In this document: positions 26,236 through 38,338 of the stretch, in pieces
How positions within the stretch are numbered: the first letter of the stretch is position 1
Layout: each line of letters starts with the position of its first letter
Assembly (NCBI RefSeq): GCF_049331405.1
Contig: NZ_CP186274.1
Location: 1 to 64,000, forward strand
Reading direction: 5' to 3'
Length of the DNA: 64,000 nt
DNA from: PoT sp049331405
GTDB lineage: Bacteria; Planctomycetota; Planctomycetia; Isosphaerales; Isosphaeraceae
Program-made: the position numbers and the translations under genes
Notes under the pieces: model-generated
Seen by the model: the letters and a program-made list of their open reading frames with translations, nothing else
Database searches by the model: none
Told to the model about the DNA's origin: nothing

Positions 26236-27103
26236 ACGAGCCGACATACCTCCTCGCCTCAACACCCCGCGGCACCTCATCGTGCCCTCGCGGCCCGCTC
26301 GTGTTGCGCGCCGGCCTTTGAAAAAAAGAACGGCCGCCGAGCGTCGCTTACGAACCCCGCCGAACGAGGCTCCGCGTACGAGTCGGCGACCGCCTGCGAA
26401 ATCCAGTCGGAGGACTCGGCTGGAGGGCCTGGCCGGGAAGACCCGACCCTCTCGTTGTTCGGCCTCGACGGATGTCGCAGTGAATTTTCAAGATCTGTCG
26501 AGAGGCCTTGATTCCTTGGCCTCCCGGTCCTGGCTCGTCTGACCGTCCCTGGAGACGAGCTCTATTCCGGGACCCGTGCCCTCTTGCCTTCCCTGGCGGG
26601 CATCGGCCTCCATCCGACATAGGCTAAATCGGTCACATCCCCAACCCGACTGTAACCATTCTTGCGCAATGCCGAGAAATCGGTCTTCCGTTCATTTCAA
26701 CATTTGACAGATCAAACCGAAGCCCCACCCATTCCGGCCTCTTACTATTCCGAAACAATTCGTTGATTCGCCGAATTGGGGGCCACAACACCCCGCCCAC
26801 TCCCCCTATTTCACCCCAATTTACTCGAAAACTGGCCGCCCCTGCATTGCCGCAAATCTCTTATTAAACACGAGTTAGGACCCAATGTTCCCATAAAACC
26901 ACACAGTATCACCCATTGACTAAGTCATATTGTCATGACCTTAGACATGGCCGAGAATCCGCTTGAGAAATTTGAGAAAGAACTTCGACAGACTATGAGT
27001 TCACCGGGCCAATCGCGGGCAGACTACGATCACGAGCGAAGTCGGTCGCCTCTTTGGCATGACGAACAGTAAATTTTTTTATAAGTGCTAGCAAGGAGCT
27101 TCG
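26236..27103. other. AT-rich intergenic region upstream of PEP-CTERM gene
   Basis: About 870 bases. From about 26,640 onward the base composition falls sharply compared with the genes. A 41-codon open frame at 26947-27072 starts with ATG and encodes a hydrophilic peptide ('MAENPLEKFEKELRQ') but has no ribosome binding site, so I do not call it a gene. A T7 run lies at about 27,073-27,080. The region probably acts as promoter and long leader for the downstream gene. Confidence 0.45.
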
Positions 27104-27778
27104 ATGAATCGCAGGATAACCCTTTTTGGTTTCGGGCTTTGCAGCCTCTTCGCGCTGATGAACACCCCGGCCCACGCCACACCGTTGCCGCCCTCGTCGA
27201 CGGTCATCCCCGACGCTCAGACCAACCCGCTCACCGAACCGGGCGCCACGTTGCTCGATTCGATCACCGGCAACTACGAGATGAAGGCCGGGACCGAAGT
27301 CCTGGATTCGGGCGTCTACAAGACCTGGGTTGTCCGCGAAGCTTCGGGCACGATCGACTTCCTCTACCAGTTCACGACCGACTCGAGCAGCCAGACGGCC
27401 ATCGAGCACCTCACGATGTACCGGTTCGCCGGCTTCACCACGAACGTCGGCTACGTCGCCAACACCGGCGCCGATGGGTCGACCCCCGCGAACATCGTCC
27501 CCGACTCGGCGAACCGGATCAGCAGCGGTTCGGTCCTCGCCTTCAACTTCGACGCCGCGAACGCGGTGCCGGCGGGCATGACCTCGAACATCCTGATCAT
27601 CCGGACCAACGCGGTCTCGTACACGAGCGGCCTGCTCTCGATCGCCGACGGTGCGACGACCACGGTGCCGGCCTTCGCCCCCGGGATCGTGCCGGAGCCG
27701 TCGGCCCTCGCCCTGACCGCCATCGGCGGCCTCGGCCTGATCGGCTACTCGCGACGTCGGTCCCGGGCCAAGGCCTGA
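27104..27778 (+). CDS. PEP-CTERM sorting-signal protein
   Basis: A 224-residue exported protein with AAGGAG 6 bases before the ATG. A signal peptide ends near 'TPAHAT'. The body (about 30-190) is beta-rich and Thr/Ser/Asn-rich, without enzyme motifs. The tail is a clear PEP-CTERM signal: 'VPEPSALALTAIGGLGLIG' followed by 'YSRRRSRAKA'. It should be processed by an exosortase and displayed or secreted. A strong terminator follows at once. It is the second such protein flanking the ECF operon, but the two bodies are not obviously related. Confidence 0.88.
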   Translation: MNRRITLFGFGLCSLFALMNTPAHATPLPPSSTVIPDAQTNPLTEPGATLLDSITGNYEMKAGTEVLDSGVYKTWVVREASGTIDFLYQFTTDSSSQTAIEHLTMYRFAGFTTNVGYVANTGADGSTPANIVPDSANRISSGSVLAFNFDAANAVPAGMTSNILIIRTNAVSYTSGLLSIADGATTTVPAFAPGIVPEPSALALTAIGGLGLIGYSRRRSRAKA

Positions 27779-27824
27779 GATCGAAGTCGGTCCTGCTGAA
27801 CATCGACGCCCCGCGCGTCCTCGA

Positions 27825-27854
27825 AAGGCCTGGTCGTTGGACCAGGCCTTTTTT
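27825..27854 (+). terminator. Intrinsic terminator after PEP-CTERM gene
   Basis: A perfect 11-bp stem (27825-27835 with 27840-27850) with a GTTG loop, and six T at 27849-27854. This is the clearest intrinsic terminator in the window, 47 bases after the stop codon. Confidence 0.9.
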
Positions 27855-28159
27855 CGTTTCCAGGCCCGGCGTGCGTGCGACGTCGGCGCCGGTCCTTCGT
27901 CGACGACGCGGTGTCGTTGAGGAAGTCCCCGAGCGATCTCGTTATACTTCTGGGGAGAGCGAGGAGCGATCGGACGCCGGCTGACGAGGCGAGGCTCGAC
28001 CCAACAGCCCCTGGTTTCTGCGTCCGAGACGCCCGATCAAGTTCCCCCAAAGGATCGGCCCGGGCCGGTTTCGGGCCGGCGTGTTGCCGGGCCCAGCCAG
28101 GAATCCCGGCCGATCGACCCGCACGGGGCGGCCGTTCGCGGCCGGCCAGAGACGTCGCC
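27855..28159. other. Intergenic region before the TPR gene
   Basis: About 300 GC-rich bases between the terminator and the frameshifted TPR gene. No gene or clear signal is visible; it should hold the TPR gene promoter. Confidence 0.35.
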
Positions 28160-29393
28160 ATGGCTCGACGCGCATCGTCATCACCGTCTCGGAGACGGCC
28201 CCGGGCTGCCCGGCCGGTTCGCGACCGATCCTCCCGCAAGTGGCTCTGGTGGCTGGCCCCGCCGATCGGGGGGCTCCTCGTCCTGGCGCTGGCCTCCTGG
28301 CTCCTCTCGCCCGAGGATCCCCAGCGCCTCCGGGACCGGGCCGAGGCGGCCTCGAGGGCAGGGGACTGGAAGTCGGCCCGGCGAGACTGGCGGCTCGTGA
28401 ACGAGACGACCCTGGCCAGGGCCCGGACCCACCTCGCCGAGGCCAGGGCCTGCCTGGCGGCTCGACCAGGCCGGGCAGGCCGAGCGTGCCCTGCGCCTGG
28501 CGATCGCGGCCGACCCCTCGGATCCGGAGCCCTGGCGGCTCCTCCTGGAACTGCTCCGGGTCGAGGATCGCCCCGACGAGGCCCAGACCCTCGGCTGGGA
28601 GGGCTATGCGGCCGTCCCCGCGTCCGCCAGGCGGGGGCTGCTCCGCGACCTGAGCCTCGCGCTGCTGGCCGACCTCCCCGAGGACCTCGCGCGCTCGATG
28701 CTCGACCGCTGGACGGCCGCCGACCAGGACGACAGCCATGCGCAGGTCGCCCGGCTCAAGCGGATGGCGTCGATGCCCCGGTCGGGCGACCCGGATCGCG
28801 CCGGCCAGATCGAGATCCTGGCCTCGCTCCTGGAGCGGGAGCCGAAGAACCTCGTCACGCGCGAGGCCCTGATTTCCGCACTGGCGGAAGCCGGCGAGCC
28901 GGACCGCGGCCGGCAACTGCTCGAGGCCTGGCCGGCCGAATCGCGCGACTCGGCCCTGTACGCAAGGCTCCGAGGGCGCTGGGACCTCGACTTCGACCGC
29001 AACCCCGAGCACGCCCTCGCCGAGTTCGACCGGGTCCTGACCACAACGCCCCACGACTGGAAGACGCATTACCGCCGGGCCAGGGCCCTCCAGAAGCTCG
29101 GCCGAGTACCCGAGGCCAGGCAGGCCGCGGAGACCATGAGCCGGCTCCGCGAGCGGCTCGACCCGGCCGTCCTGGGCCCTCGGCTCGGTTCGGATCTCGC
29201 CCGACTGACCGACCCCAAGGCCCTCGCCGACCTCGCCGAGCTCTGCTCCCAGGCCAACCTCGGCCGATTGGCCGAGGCCTGGCGCAAGGAGGCCGCCGCG
29301 CCCCCCTCGGAACCGCAATCGGAGAATGCGAACGCGGCCCGGGGAGTCCTCGACCTGCCGCTGGCCCCTTCAGGTGCGCCCCGTCCTCGCTGA
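28160..29393 (+). pseudogene. TPR-like membrane-anchored protein gene with a one-base frameshift
   Basis: The gene starts 'MARRASSSPSRRR' at 28160, has one membrane helix (about residues 38-55, 'PIGGLLVLALASWLL'), then helical repeats. The first frame runs through 'ARTHLAEARACLA' and then loses sense; one base later, from 28461, the next frame continues smoothly with 'LDQAGQAERALRLAIAAD' and runs to 29393. Removing one G at about 28460 gives 410 residues of continuous TPR-like repeats ('HYRRARALQKLGRVPEARQ' is the clearest). The site 'CTGGCGGCTC' is not a slippery sequence, so programmed shifting is unlikely. Either a sequencing error or a recent mutation explains it. Such anchored TPR proteins mediate protein contacts; partners are unknown. 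Confidence 0.7.
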
Positions 29394-29482
29394 CGACTCG
29401 ATCCCCCAACGCCAAGGGCCCGTCGAACACGTCCCGGATGGGGACGACTTCGGCGGGCCCGGCATTGATCACGAAACGAAGG

Positions 29483-30832
29483 TCAGGCCTCGGCGGCGCT
29501 CGCGCTCTGGAGGGCGACATCTCGGTCGACCCTGGCGCGACCGATCCCCTGGTAGACGAACCCTTGCGCGGCCATCTTGGCGGGGTTGTAGAGGTTGCGG
29601 CCGTCGAAGATGACCGGGCTGCGGAGCAGTCGGATCATGACGTCGAAGTCCGGGTTCCGGAACTCGTTCCACTCGGTCACGATCGCCAGGGCGTCGGCCT
29701 GCTCGAGCGCCCCGTACGGGCGGTCGCAGTAGATGATCTTGTCGCCATAGATCTCGCGGACGTTGGGGATGGCCTCGGGGTCATGGACCCGGATCGAGAC
29801 CCCGGCCTTGAGCAGGGCGTCGATCAGGACCAGCGAGGGCGCCTCGCGGATGTCGTCGGTCCTGGGCTTGAAGGCCAGGCCCCAGATCGCGACCGTCTTG
29901 CCCTTGGCCTCGTCGCCGAAGTGCCCGAGGATCTTGTGGACGAGCACATCCTTCTGGGCCTCATTGACGATGTCGACCGACTCCATCATCCGCGCGGGCA
30001 GGCCGCGCGACTGCGCCATGTGGATCACGGCGCGGATGTCCTTCGGGAAGCACGAGCCGCCGTAGCCGACGCCCGGGAAGAGGAAGCTGAAGCCGATCCG
30101 CTGGTCGTGGCCGATGCCGCGACGCACCTCGTTGATGTCGGCGTTGAACGCCTCGCAGAGGTTCGCCATCTCGTTGATGAAGCTGATCTTCGTGGCCAGC
30201 AGGCAGTTGGCCACGTACTTGGTCATCTCCGCGCTCTCGGGGGTCATGACCAGGAACGGGCGGTCGGTGCGGAGGAAGGGCCCGTACAGCTCGCGGAGCC
30301 GCTCGCCGACCTCGGGTCGACGGACGCCCACCACCACGCGGTCCGGCTTGTTGAAGTCGTCGATCGCCGCCCCTTCCTTGAGGAACTCGGGGTTGTTGGC
30401 GACGTCGAACGGGATGTCGGTCACGGCGGCCATCCGGCGGGCCAGCTCGGCGTTGGTGCCGACCGGGACGGTGCTCTTGATGACGATGATCTTGGGCCCG
30501 TCGAGGGACCTGGCGATCTGCTCGCCGACCGCCCAGACGCCGCGGAGGTCGGCGCCACCGTCGTCGCCCTGGGGCGTCCCCACCGCGATGAAGACGATAT
30601 CCGACTCGATCACGGCCGTGGCGAGATCCGTGGTGAAGCGGAGCCGGCCGTCGCGGAAATTGCGGTGGACCAGCTCGGACAGGCCCGGCTCGTAGATCGG
30701 GATGATCCCCTGCTCGAGCTTCGTGATCTTGTCCTCGACCTTATCCACGCAGATGACGTCGTTGCCGCTTTCGGCGAAACACGTGCCCGAGACCAGACCA
30801 ACATAGCCCGTACCGATGACGGCGATTTTCAC
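29483..30832 (-). CDS. UDP-glucose/GDP-mannose dehydrogenase family protein, probably UDP-glucose 6-dehydrogenase
   Basis: A 449-residue enzyme that oxidises a nucleotide sugar twice with NAD+, giving the uronic acid used in polysaccharides. The N-terminal Rossmann motif is 'MKIAVIGTGYVGLVSG', with 'AVGTPQGDDGGADL' next; the catalytic block 'GVGYGGSCFPKDIRAV' contains the Cys nucleophile; 'NPEFLKEGAAIDDF' and 'WGLAFKPRTDDIREAPS' are the other family signatures. It matches the UDP-glucose 6-dehydrogenase group (TuaD/Ugd) best, though substrate calls within this family are risky. The start is GTG at 30832 with AAGGA 8 bases upstream. It stands alone; its product could feed the glycosyltransferases at 20-22 kb. 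Confidence 0.92.
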   Translation of the reverse strand: MKIAVIGTGYVGLVSGTCFAESGNDVICVDKVEDKITKLEQGIIPIYEPGLSELVHRNFRDGRLRFTTDLATAVIESDIVFIAVGTPQGDDGGADLRGVWAVGEQIARSLDGPKIIVIKSTVPVGTNAELARRMAAVTDIPFDVANNPEFLKEGAAIDDFNKPDRVVVGVRRPEVGERLRELYGPFLRTDRPFLVMTPESAEMTKYVANCLLATKISFINEMANLCEAFNADINEVRRGIGHDQRIGFSFLFPGVGYGGSCFPKDIRAVIHMAQSRGLPARMMESVDIVNEAQKDVLVHKILGHFGDEAKGKTVAIWGLAFKPRTDDIREAPSLVLIDALLKAGVSIRVHDPEAIPNVREIYGDKIIYCDRPYGALEQADALAIVTEWNEFRNPDFDVMIRLLRSPVIFDGRNLYNPAKMAAQGFVYQGIGRARVDRDVALQSASAAEA

Positions 30833-31123
30833 GTCGAGGTTCCTTCAACGGAGATGCCGAGGGTGCTGTGTACCGCTCAATCCAACATGACGACCGACTG
30901 CGGCCTGGACGTTGTCACATGTCGATTGCCAGCAGGTGTGAATAAGCGGCGAGACGGCTCACAAACACCCTGATAACGCCAAGTTCGGCGACCGAGACCC
31001 TTCCTGAGTCGAGACATTATGGGGATTCATCCCGAGACCTGGCAAGCCGAGACGCCGAACGGGCAATCGCCAACATCCGCACAAACGGAATCGAAGAACC
31101 GCCTTAAGGAGACTATAGGACAC

Positions 31124-31756
31124 TCAATTGGGAGAACCGGCCGCCTCCTCGAGCTTCTCCCGAAATCTCGAGAGGACGGCTTCGGCCCCCACCGTCGTCC
31201 ACAACTCGAGCCAGTACGGCTCGGCAAGATCCGCCAGCAAGCGTCGCCGGACGGCTGGATCTCCAACTCGTTCAAGCACCTGCGGTCGGATCTCGCTCAA
31301 GAAGGCTGCCAACTCCACCACCTCGGGCCCGATCGCCGAGGCCGCCTTATCTCGCAGCTTCGCCGCAAGCGCCGGGCTCGCCCCCGACGTTGACGCCGTC
31401 ACGGTGACGAGGCCTTCCCTCCAAATGGCCGGGATCCTGAAGTCACCCAGGTCGGGATCGCTCGCGGTATTGACCCATATCCCCGCCGCACGGGCATCGG
31501 CCACGACCTGCCGGTTGACCGGAGCCGGGCCCGCCGCCAGGACGAGGCTCACGCCCCGGAGGTGCTCGGCGGAGTAGGGCTCGGCCAGGATCTCGGCCCC
31601 CTCGACGGGATCCCGGCCGGCGGGGTCGGGGTCCACGACGATCACGCGCGCACCGGTCCCGATCAAGCCCTCGGCCTTGCGCCGGCCGACATTTCCCAGC
31701 CCGACGACGAGGACGGTCTTCCCCCTCAGGTCGAGCTCGATCGGGTAGCCGGACAT
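31124..31756 (-). CDS. Precorrin-2 dehydrogenase / sirohydrochlorin ferrochelatase
   Basis: A 210-residue protein matching the N-terminal half of CysG, like Met8p or the SirC type. 'YPIELDLRGKTVLVVGLGNVGRRK' is the NAD-binding start, with 'VIVVDPDPAG' (acidic residue after strand 2), 'LVLAAGPAPVNRQVVADAR' and 'IWVNTASDPDLGDFRIPAI' as diagnostic blocks; 'TSGASPALAAKLRDK' starts the helical domain. It oxidises precorrin-2 to sirohydrochlorin and may insert iron, giving siroheme for sulfite or nitrite reductase. No CobA methyltransferase domain is fused or adjacent. The gene lies 16 bases after the GNAT gene and is probably co-transcribed with it. Confidence 0.9.
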   Translation of the reverse strand: MSGYPIELDLRGKTVLVVGLGNVGRRKAEGLIGTGARVIVVDPDPAGRDPVEGAEILAEPYSAEHLRGVSLVLAAGPAPVNRQVVADARAAGIWVNTASDPDLGDFRIPAIWREGLVTVTASTSGASPALAAKLRDKAASAIGPEVVELAAFLSEIRPQVLERVGDPAVRRRLLADLAEPYWLELWTTVGAEAVLSRFREKLEEAAGSPN

Positions 31757-31772
31757 GGCAAGCCCCTCCCGG

Positions 31773-32567
31773 TCACGACTCCTTGACGTTCTTCGGGGAC
31801 GGGACGACCGGGCAGAAGCGGAGCAGGGTCTCGCTGGCGTTCTGAGCGAACCCGAGCGACTCGGCGAGCCCCTGAGAGGCTTCGTTCGAGGAAGCGGTCG
31901 TCCAGATCGGGAACTTGCCCCGCTCGGAGACGACGTGCGTCAGCAGGGCCGAGGCGACCGCCTTGCCGAGGCCGAGTCCCCGGTATTTGGGCACGGTCGA
32001 GACGGCGATGGCGTCGAACCGGTCGGTCTGGCTGTAGATCCAGGCCAGGGCGATGAAGCTCCCTTGGTAGTCCACGGCGAAGGCCGCGCCATGCTTGATC
32101 AGCTCGGCGAACGAGTTCCAGGCGAAGAGCGCCCAGGGGGGGGTCGCCTCCGATTTGCGGAAGGCCTCGAAATCGTCCGCGACGAGGCGTCTCGCGACGA
32201 CGGGGGGGATCGGCGACGACTCGGCCTGGGGCTGCCAGGTCAGGGTCAGGATCTCGGAGCGCTCGATCGGCTTGAACCGCCGGCCGACGGCCTCTCGCCA
32301 TTCCGGAGGCCCGAGGAGGGCGACGGTCCGTCCCGCCCTTCGCGAGAGCCAGCTCAGGGCCGGCTCCGGATCCCCCGCGCCGAAGGCGTCGATCTGGCCG
32401 TCCCCCTCGCGGATCAGGAGGACCGAATGCGGGGCACGAGCGTCGTCGCCCCAGATCCCGCGGCGATGGTGGCCGAGGGCGTGATAGAGGTCGAGCACCC
32501 CCGGCCTTTTCGGCTCCCCCAGCCAGGACCGAACGTAACGAGCCGAGGCGGAATCGAGGAGGACCAT
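31773..32567 (-). CDS. GNAT-family acetyltransferase
   Basis: A 264-residue protein whose C-terminal half (about residues 130-255) is a GNAT fold. The acetyl-CoA loop is 'TVPKYRGLGLGKAVASALL', followed by 'FPIWTTASSNEASQGLAESLGF', where the Asn and the final Gly-Phe are typical of motif B. The N-terminal half looks like a degenerate GNAT-like lobe ('PHSVLLIREGDGQIDAFG'), as in two-lobed family members. The ATG at 32567 is chosen because GGAGGA lies 5 bases upstream. The substrate is unknown. It sits just upstream of the siroheme gene. Confidence 0.82.
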   Translation of the reverse strand: MVLLDSASARYVRSWLGEPKRPGVLDLYHALGHHRRGIWGDDARAPHSVLLIREGDGQIDAFGAGDPEPALSWLSRRAGRTVALLGPPEWREAVGRRFKPIERSEILTLTWQPQAESSPIPPVVARRLVADDFEAFRKSEATPPWALFAWNSFAELIKHGAAFAVDYQGSFIALAWIYSQTDRFDAIAVSTVPKYRGLGLGKAVASALLTHVVSERGKFPIWTTASSNEASQGLAESLGFAQNASETLLRFCPVVPSPKNVKES

Positions 32568-32716
32568 GCGTGGCTCGCCCCCAGCTTCATCCTGACGGGT
32601 AGTATGTCGCGAGAGGCGATGGCCCGGGCGTCCCGTCTGGGAGCTGCCCCGGCCGCCTCGCCCCAATCGGGTTCCACCATAACCCGCGCCCGAGGTGCGA
32701 AACAACCGGCAAGGCA

Positions 32717-32757
32717 CCGGGCCCCTGGAATCGATCGCAACGACTCCAGGGGCCCGG
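32717..32757 (-). terminator. Hairpin downstream of carB
   Basis: A perfect 13-bp stem (32717-32729 with 32745-32757) with a 15-base loop, 42 bases past the carB stop on the minus strand. No T-run follows, so termination may need Rho or the hairpin may protect the 3' end. Confidence 0.5.
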
Positions 32758-32798
32758 AAGTGGGGGAGCGCAAGGGGGTAGGCCGACGCGAGCCGGCC

Positions 32799-36041
<3,243 letters not shown>

Positions 36042-36874
36042 GGCAAGTCTCTTTCGCTCTCACTCAGACCATCGCCCGGTCAATCGCTCGGCGCGCGTCG
36101 GGCCGCGCCGACTCCGATGTTGGAGACGCGCGGCCCGAAAATTCCCAAGATTTTAGCAGCTTTCGGCAAGGCGGGACAAGGGCACCTATGAGACAACGCG
36201 AATCATTGCAAATCGCGACATTTCCCGCCAACAACCATACAATCCCGCTCCAAACCCAGATTCGCCGAAAATCCCGAGAAATCCAAGAATGGATTGAGGC
36301 CTCGAGCCACACTCCGGTATTTGCCCTAATTCCTTCGACCTCAACATAGTTTCGCAGCAACGGATCGAGCACGGACGGCCTCGAGTCGGGCAGGGGCCCG
36401 CCCTGATTTCCGAGACCGACGCCGCCAGGAACTTGACAGGGATCCTCCGGCTTCATAAATTCTCATCATGAATTGAGATTGAATCTCAGTTGCAAAACTC
36501 AAGATTGTGCCCATCCGATCTGGTCCATCGGAGGGTGCGTCACCGCGGAAAGCCTCACGAAATGTCCCCGGCATCGGATCTCCATTCTGCTTCCAGCCTC
36601 CTCGCGACGGCCCGCTTGGCGGCCGCACGGCCCACGTCGGGTCTTCTCGCAAAGACCCGACGCCTAACCCCCGCCTCCTGAGGTCTTCCACCCGGGAGCC
36701 GGGGCCTCGCTGCCCGAGGTCCCATCCCCGCGATGGTCCGCAATATTGCCAGGACGGGTCGCCAGGCACGGCAATGTCCGCGACTTCGGCCCCGCCAACA
36801 TACGACCGAGCACTAGTCCGGCTTCGGTCCTTCCCCCTCCCCCCCACTGTTCAATGCAGAAGGACTGATTTCTC
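36042..36874. other. Divergent intergenic region between carB and DUF1559 gene
   Basis: About 830 bases. Near carB it contains two overlapping hairpins (separate entry), and from about 36,150 to 36,350 it is AT-richer and may carry the carB promoter. No supported gene is visible. An AAGGA ribosome site at 36,860-36,864 serves the DUF1559 gene. Confidence 0.45.
36088..36137 (-). promoter_or_regulatory. Mutually exclusive hairpins in the carB leader
   Basis: Hairpin B pairs 36128-36137 with 36099-36108 (10 bp perfect). Hairpin A pairs 36104-36111 with 36088-36095 (8 bp perfect). They share 36104-36108, so only one can form at a time. On the carB transcript B is made first and A lies closer to the start codon, 47 bases away. 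This layout resembles an attenuator or a translation switch, but no T-run or leader peptide is seen, and GC-rich DNA produces such pairs by chance. Confidence 0.3.
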
Positions 36875-37981
36875 ATGCTTTCGCAACGCTTTGAATCTCA
36901 GTCGCAACGACGTGCCGGGTTCACGCTGATCGAGCTGCTGGTGGTGATCGCGATCATCGCCGTCTTGATCGCCCTCTTGCTCCCGGCCGTGCAGTCGGCC
37001 CGGGAGGCCGCCCGCCGCATCCAGTGTACGAACAACATGAAGCAGCTCGGCCTGGCCCTGCAGAACTACCACGACACCAACGGGTCGTTCCCGCCCGCGG
37101 TGCAGGGGGGCATGAGCCAGGTGTACATGAATTACACCGGCTACAGCTTCATCCTGCCCTATATCGAACAGGTCGCGGCCTACAACACGTTCAACTTCAA
37201 CCTGAACCAGGCGGGCTCGCCGCCGTACTTCGGCTGGGCCGTGCCGGGCAATAGCACCGGCTTCTCGCTCCAGTTCGCAGCCTTCCTCTGCCCATCGAAC
37301 CGGGCTATGGGCGAAGTGGGCGCGACGGTCGGCTCGGGCGCCTCGGCGTACACCCTGGAGGCCGGCAAGGTCGCGGTGACCGACTACGTCTTCAACGCCG
37401 GCGCGAACCGCTACGCCGTCCCAGGATACGGCGAGTCGAACCTGATCGGCCCGATCAGCTTCAACTCGGCGACCCGGATCGCCGAGATCAGCGACGGCAC
37501 CAGCAATACCTTCATCATGGCCGAGGCGGCCGGCGGCAACGCCCGCAACAAGCTCCGAGCGGTGGGCGAAGGGATGGGCCGCGTCTGCGTCCCCCTGAGC
37601 CCCGGCCTGCCCGTCGCCCCGACGGCGACCGTCTACTACGACAACATCATGTTCATGGCCTACGGCCGCTCCCGGACCTGGGGCTCCGACAAGCGGATCA
37701 TCGGCGGCCTGGTGGGCCGGACCGTGGACAAGAGCGGCTACCCGTATCCCCCCAACGACTGCGGCATCGACTCCATCACCGACGTCTATGACAACCCGCC
37801 CGGCCTGCCCGCTCCCGAGGGCCAGCAGTTGCCCAACTTCCGGTCGGCCCACCCCGGCCTGATCAACGCCGTCTTCAGCGACGGCAGCGTCCGGATCATC
37901 AAGAACAGCGTGTCGATGCCCGTGTACATGGGCCTCTCGTCGATGAAGGGGGGCGAGATCCTCTCGGCCGACAGCTATTGA
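36875..37981 (+). CDS. DUF1559 domain protein (pseudopilin-like)
   Basis: A 368-residue protein with a type IV prepilin-like start: short basic leader, 'RRAGFTLIELLVVIAIIAVLIA' region with cleavage expected between Gly and Phe and Glu at +5, then 'REAARRIQCTNNMKQLGLALQNYHD', the constant block of the planctomycete DUF1559 family. The C-terminus carries 'RSAHPGLINAVFSDGSVRII', also constant. The family is greatly expanded in planctomycetes and is thought to be exported through a pilin-like route; roles are unknown. It begins a three-gene unit with a small lipoprotein and a kelch protein. A paralogue starts at 63435. Confidence 0.93.
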   Translation: MLSQRFESQSQRRAGFTLIELLVVIAIIAVLIALLLPAVQSAREAARRIQCTNNMKQLGLALQNYHDTNGSFPPAVQGGMSQVYMNYTGYSFILPYIEQVAAYNTFNFNLNQAGSPPYFGWAVPGNSTGFSLQFAAFLCPSNRAMGEVGATVGSGASAYTLEAGKVAVTDYVFNAGANRYAVPGYGESNLIGPISFNSATRIAEISDGTSNTFIMAEAAGGNARNKLRAVGEGMGRVCVPLSPGLPVAPTATVYYDNIMFMAYGRSRTWGSDKRIIGGLVGRTVDKSGYPYPPNDCGIDSITDVYDNPPGLPAPEGQQLPNFRSAHPGLINAVFSDGSVRIIKNSVSMPVYMGLSSMKGGEILSADSY

Positions 37982-38010
37982 GCCCGGCGACTCGAAGGGG
38001 ACTCTCGAAC

Positions 38011-38265
38011 ATGAACCAACGCATCATCAAGGCGGGGACGACGTCGTCCCCGCTCCTCCTTTTGGCCGCGATCGGCCTGACCTCGCTTGGCTCCGGCTGC
38101 GGCGACGACGACCGGCCCTCCAAGTTCGCCTCGCCCGTGGTCGCGCCCGACTCGGAGGCGGCGAAGAAGGCCATCGCCCAGGCCGAGAAGATGCTCAAGC
38201 TCCGCCAGGAACAGGAGGCCAAGGCCTCAAAGCGTCGTCGCCAGGCCGTGCCCGAGGAGGGCTGA
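38011..38265 (+). CDS. Small probable lipoprotein
   Basis: An 84-residue protein with a signal peptide ending 'LTSLGSGCGDDD'. The Cys looks like a lipoprotein attachment site, although the -3 position is Gly rather than the usual Leu. The mature part is a charged helix ('EAAKKAIAQAEKMLKLRQ') with a basic end. It lies 29 bases after the DUF1559 gene and 73 bases before the kelch gene on the same strand. Small lipoproteins in this position are frequent beside DUF1559 genes in planctomycetes. Function is unknown. Confidence 0.75.
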   Translation: MNQRIIKAGTTSSPLLLLAAIGLTSLGSGCGDDDRPSKFASPVVAPDSEAAKKAIAQAEKMLKLRQEQEAKASKRRRQAVPEEG

Positions 38266-38338
38266 GGCCCTCGACGCTGCCGACAACCGAACCCATCGCT
38301 AACGCCCGATCCGAGCCCCAGATACCGGAGTTGCTCCC

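Noticed and set aside
26947..27072. A 41-codon hydrophilic frame upstream of the PEP-CTERM gene
   Set aside because: No ribosome binding site and no known motif; more likely leader DNA.
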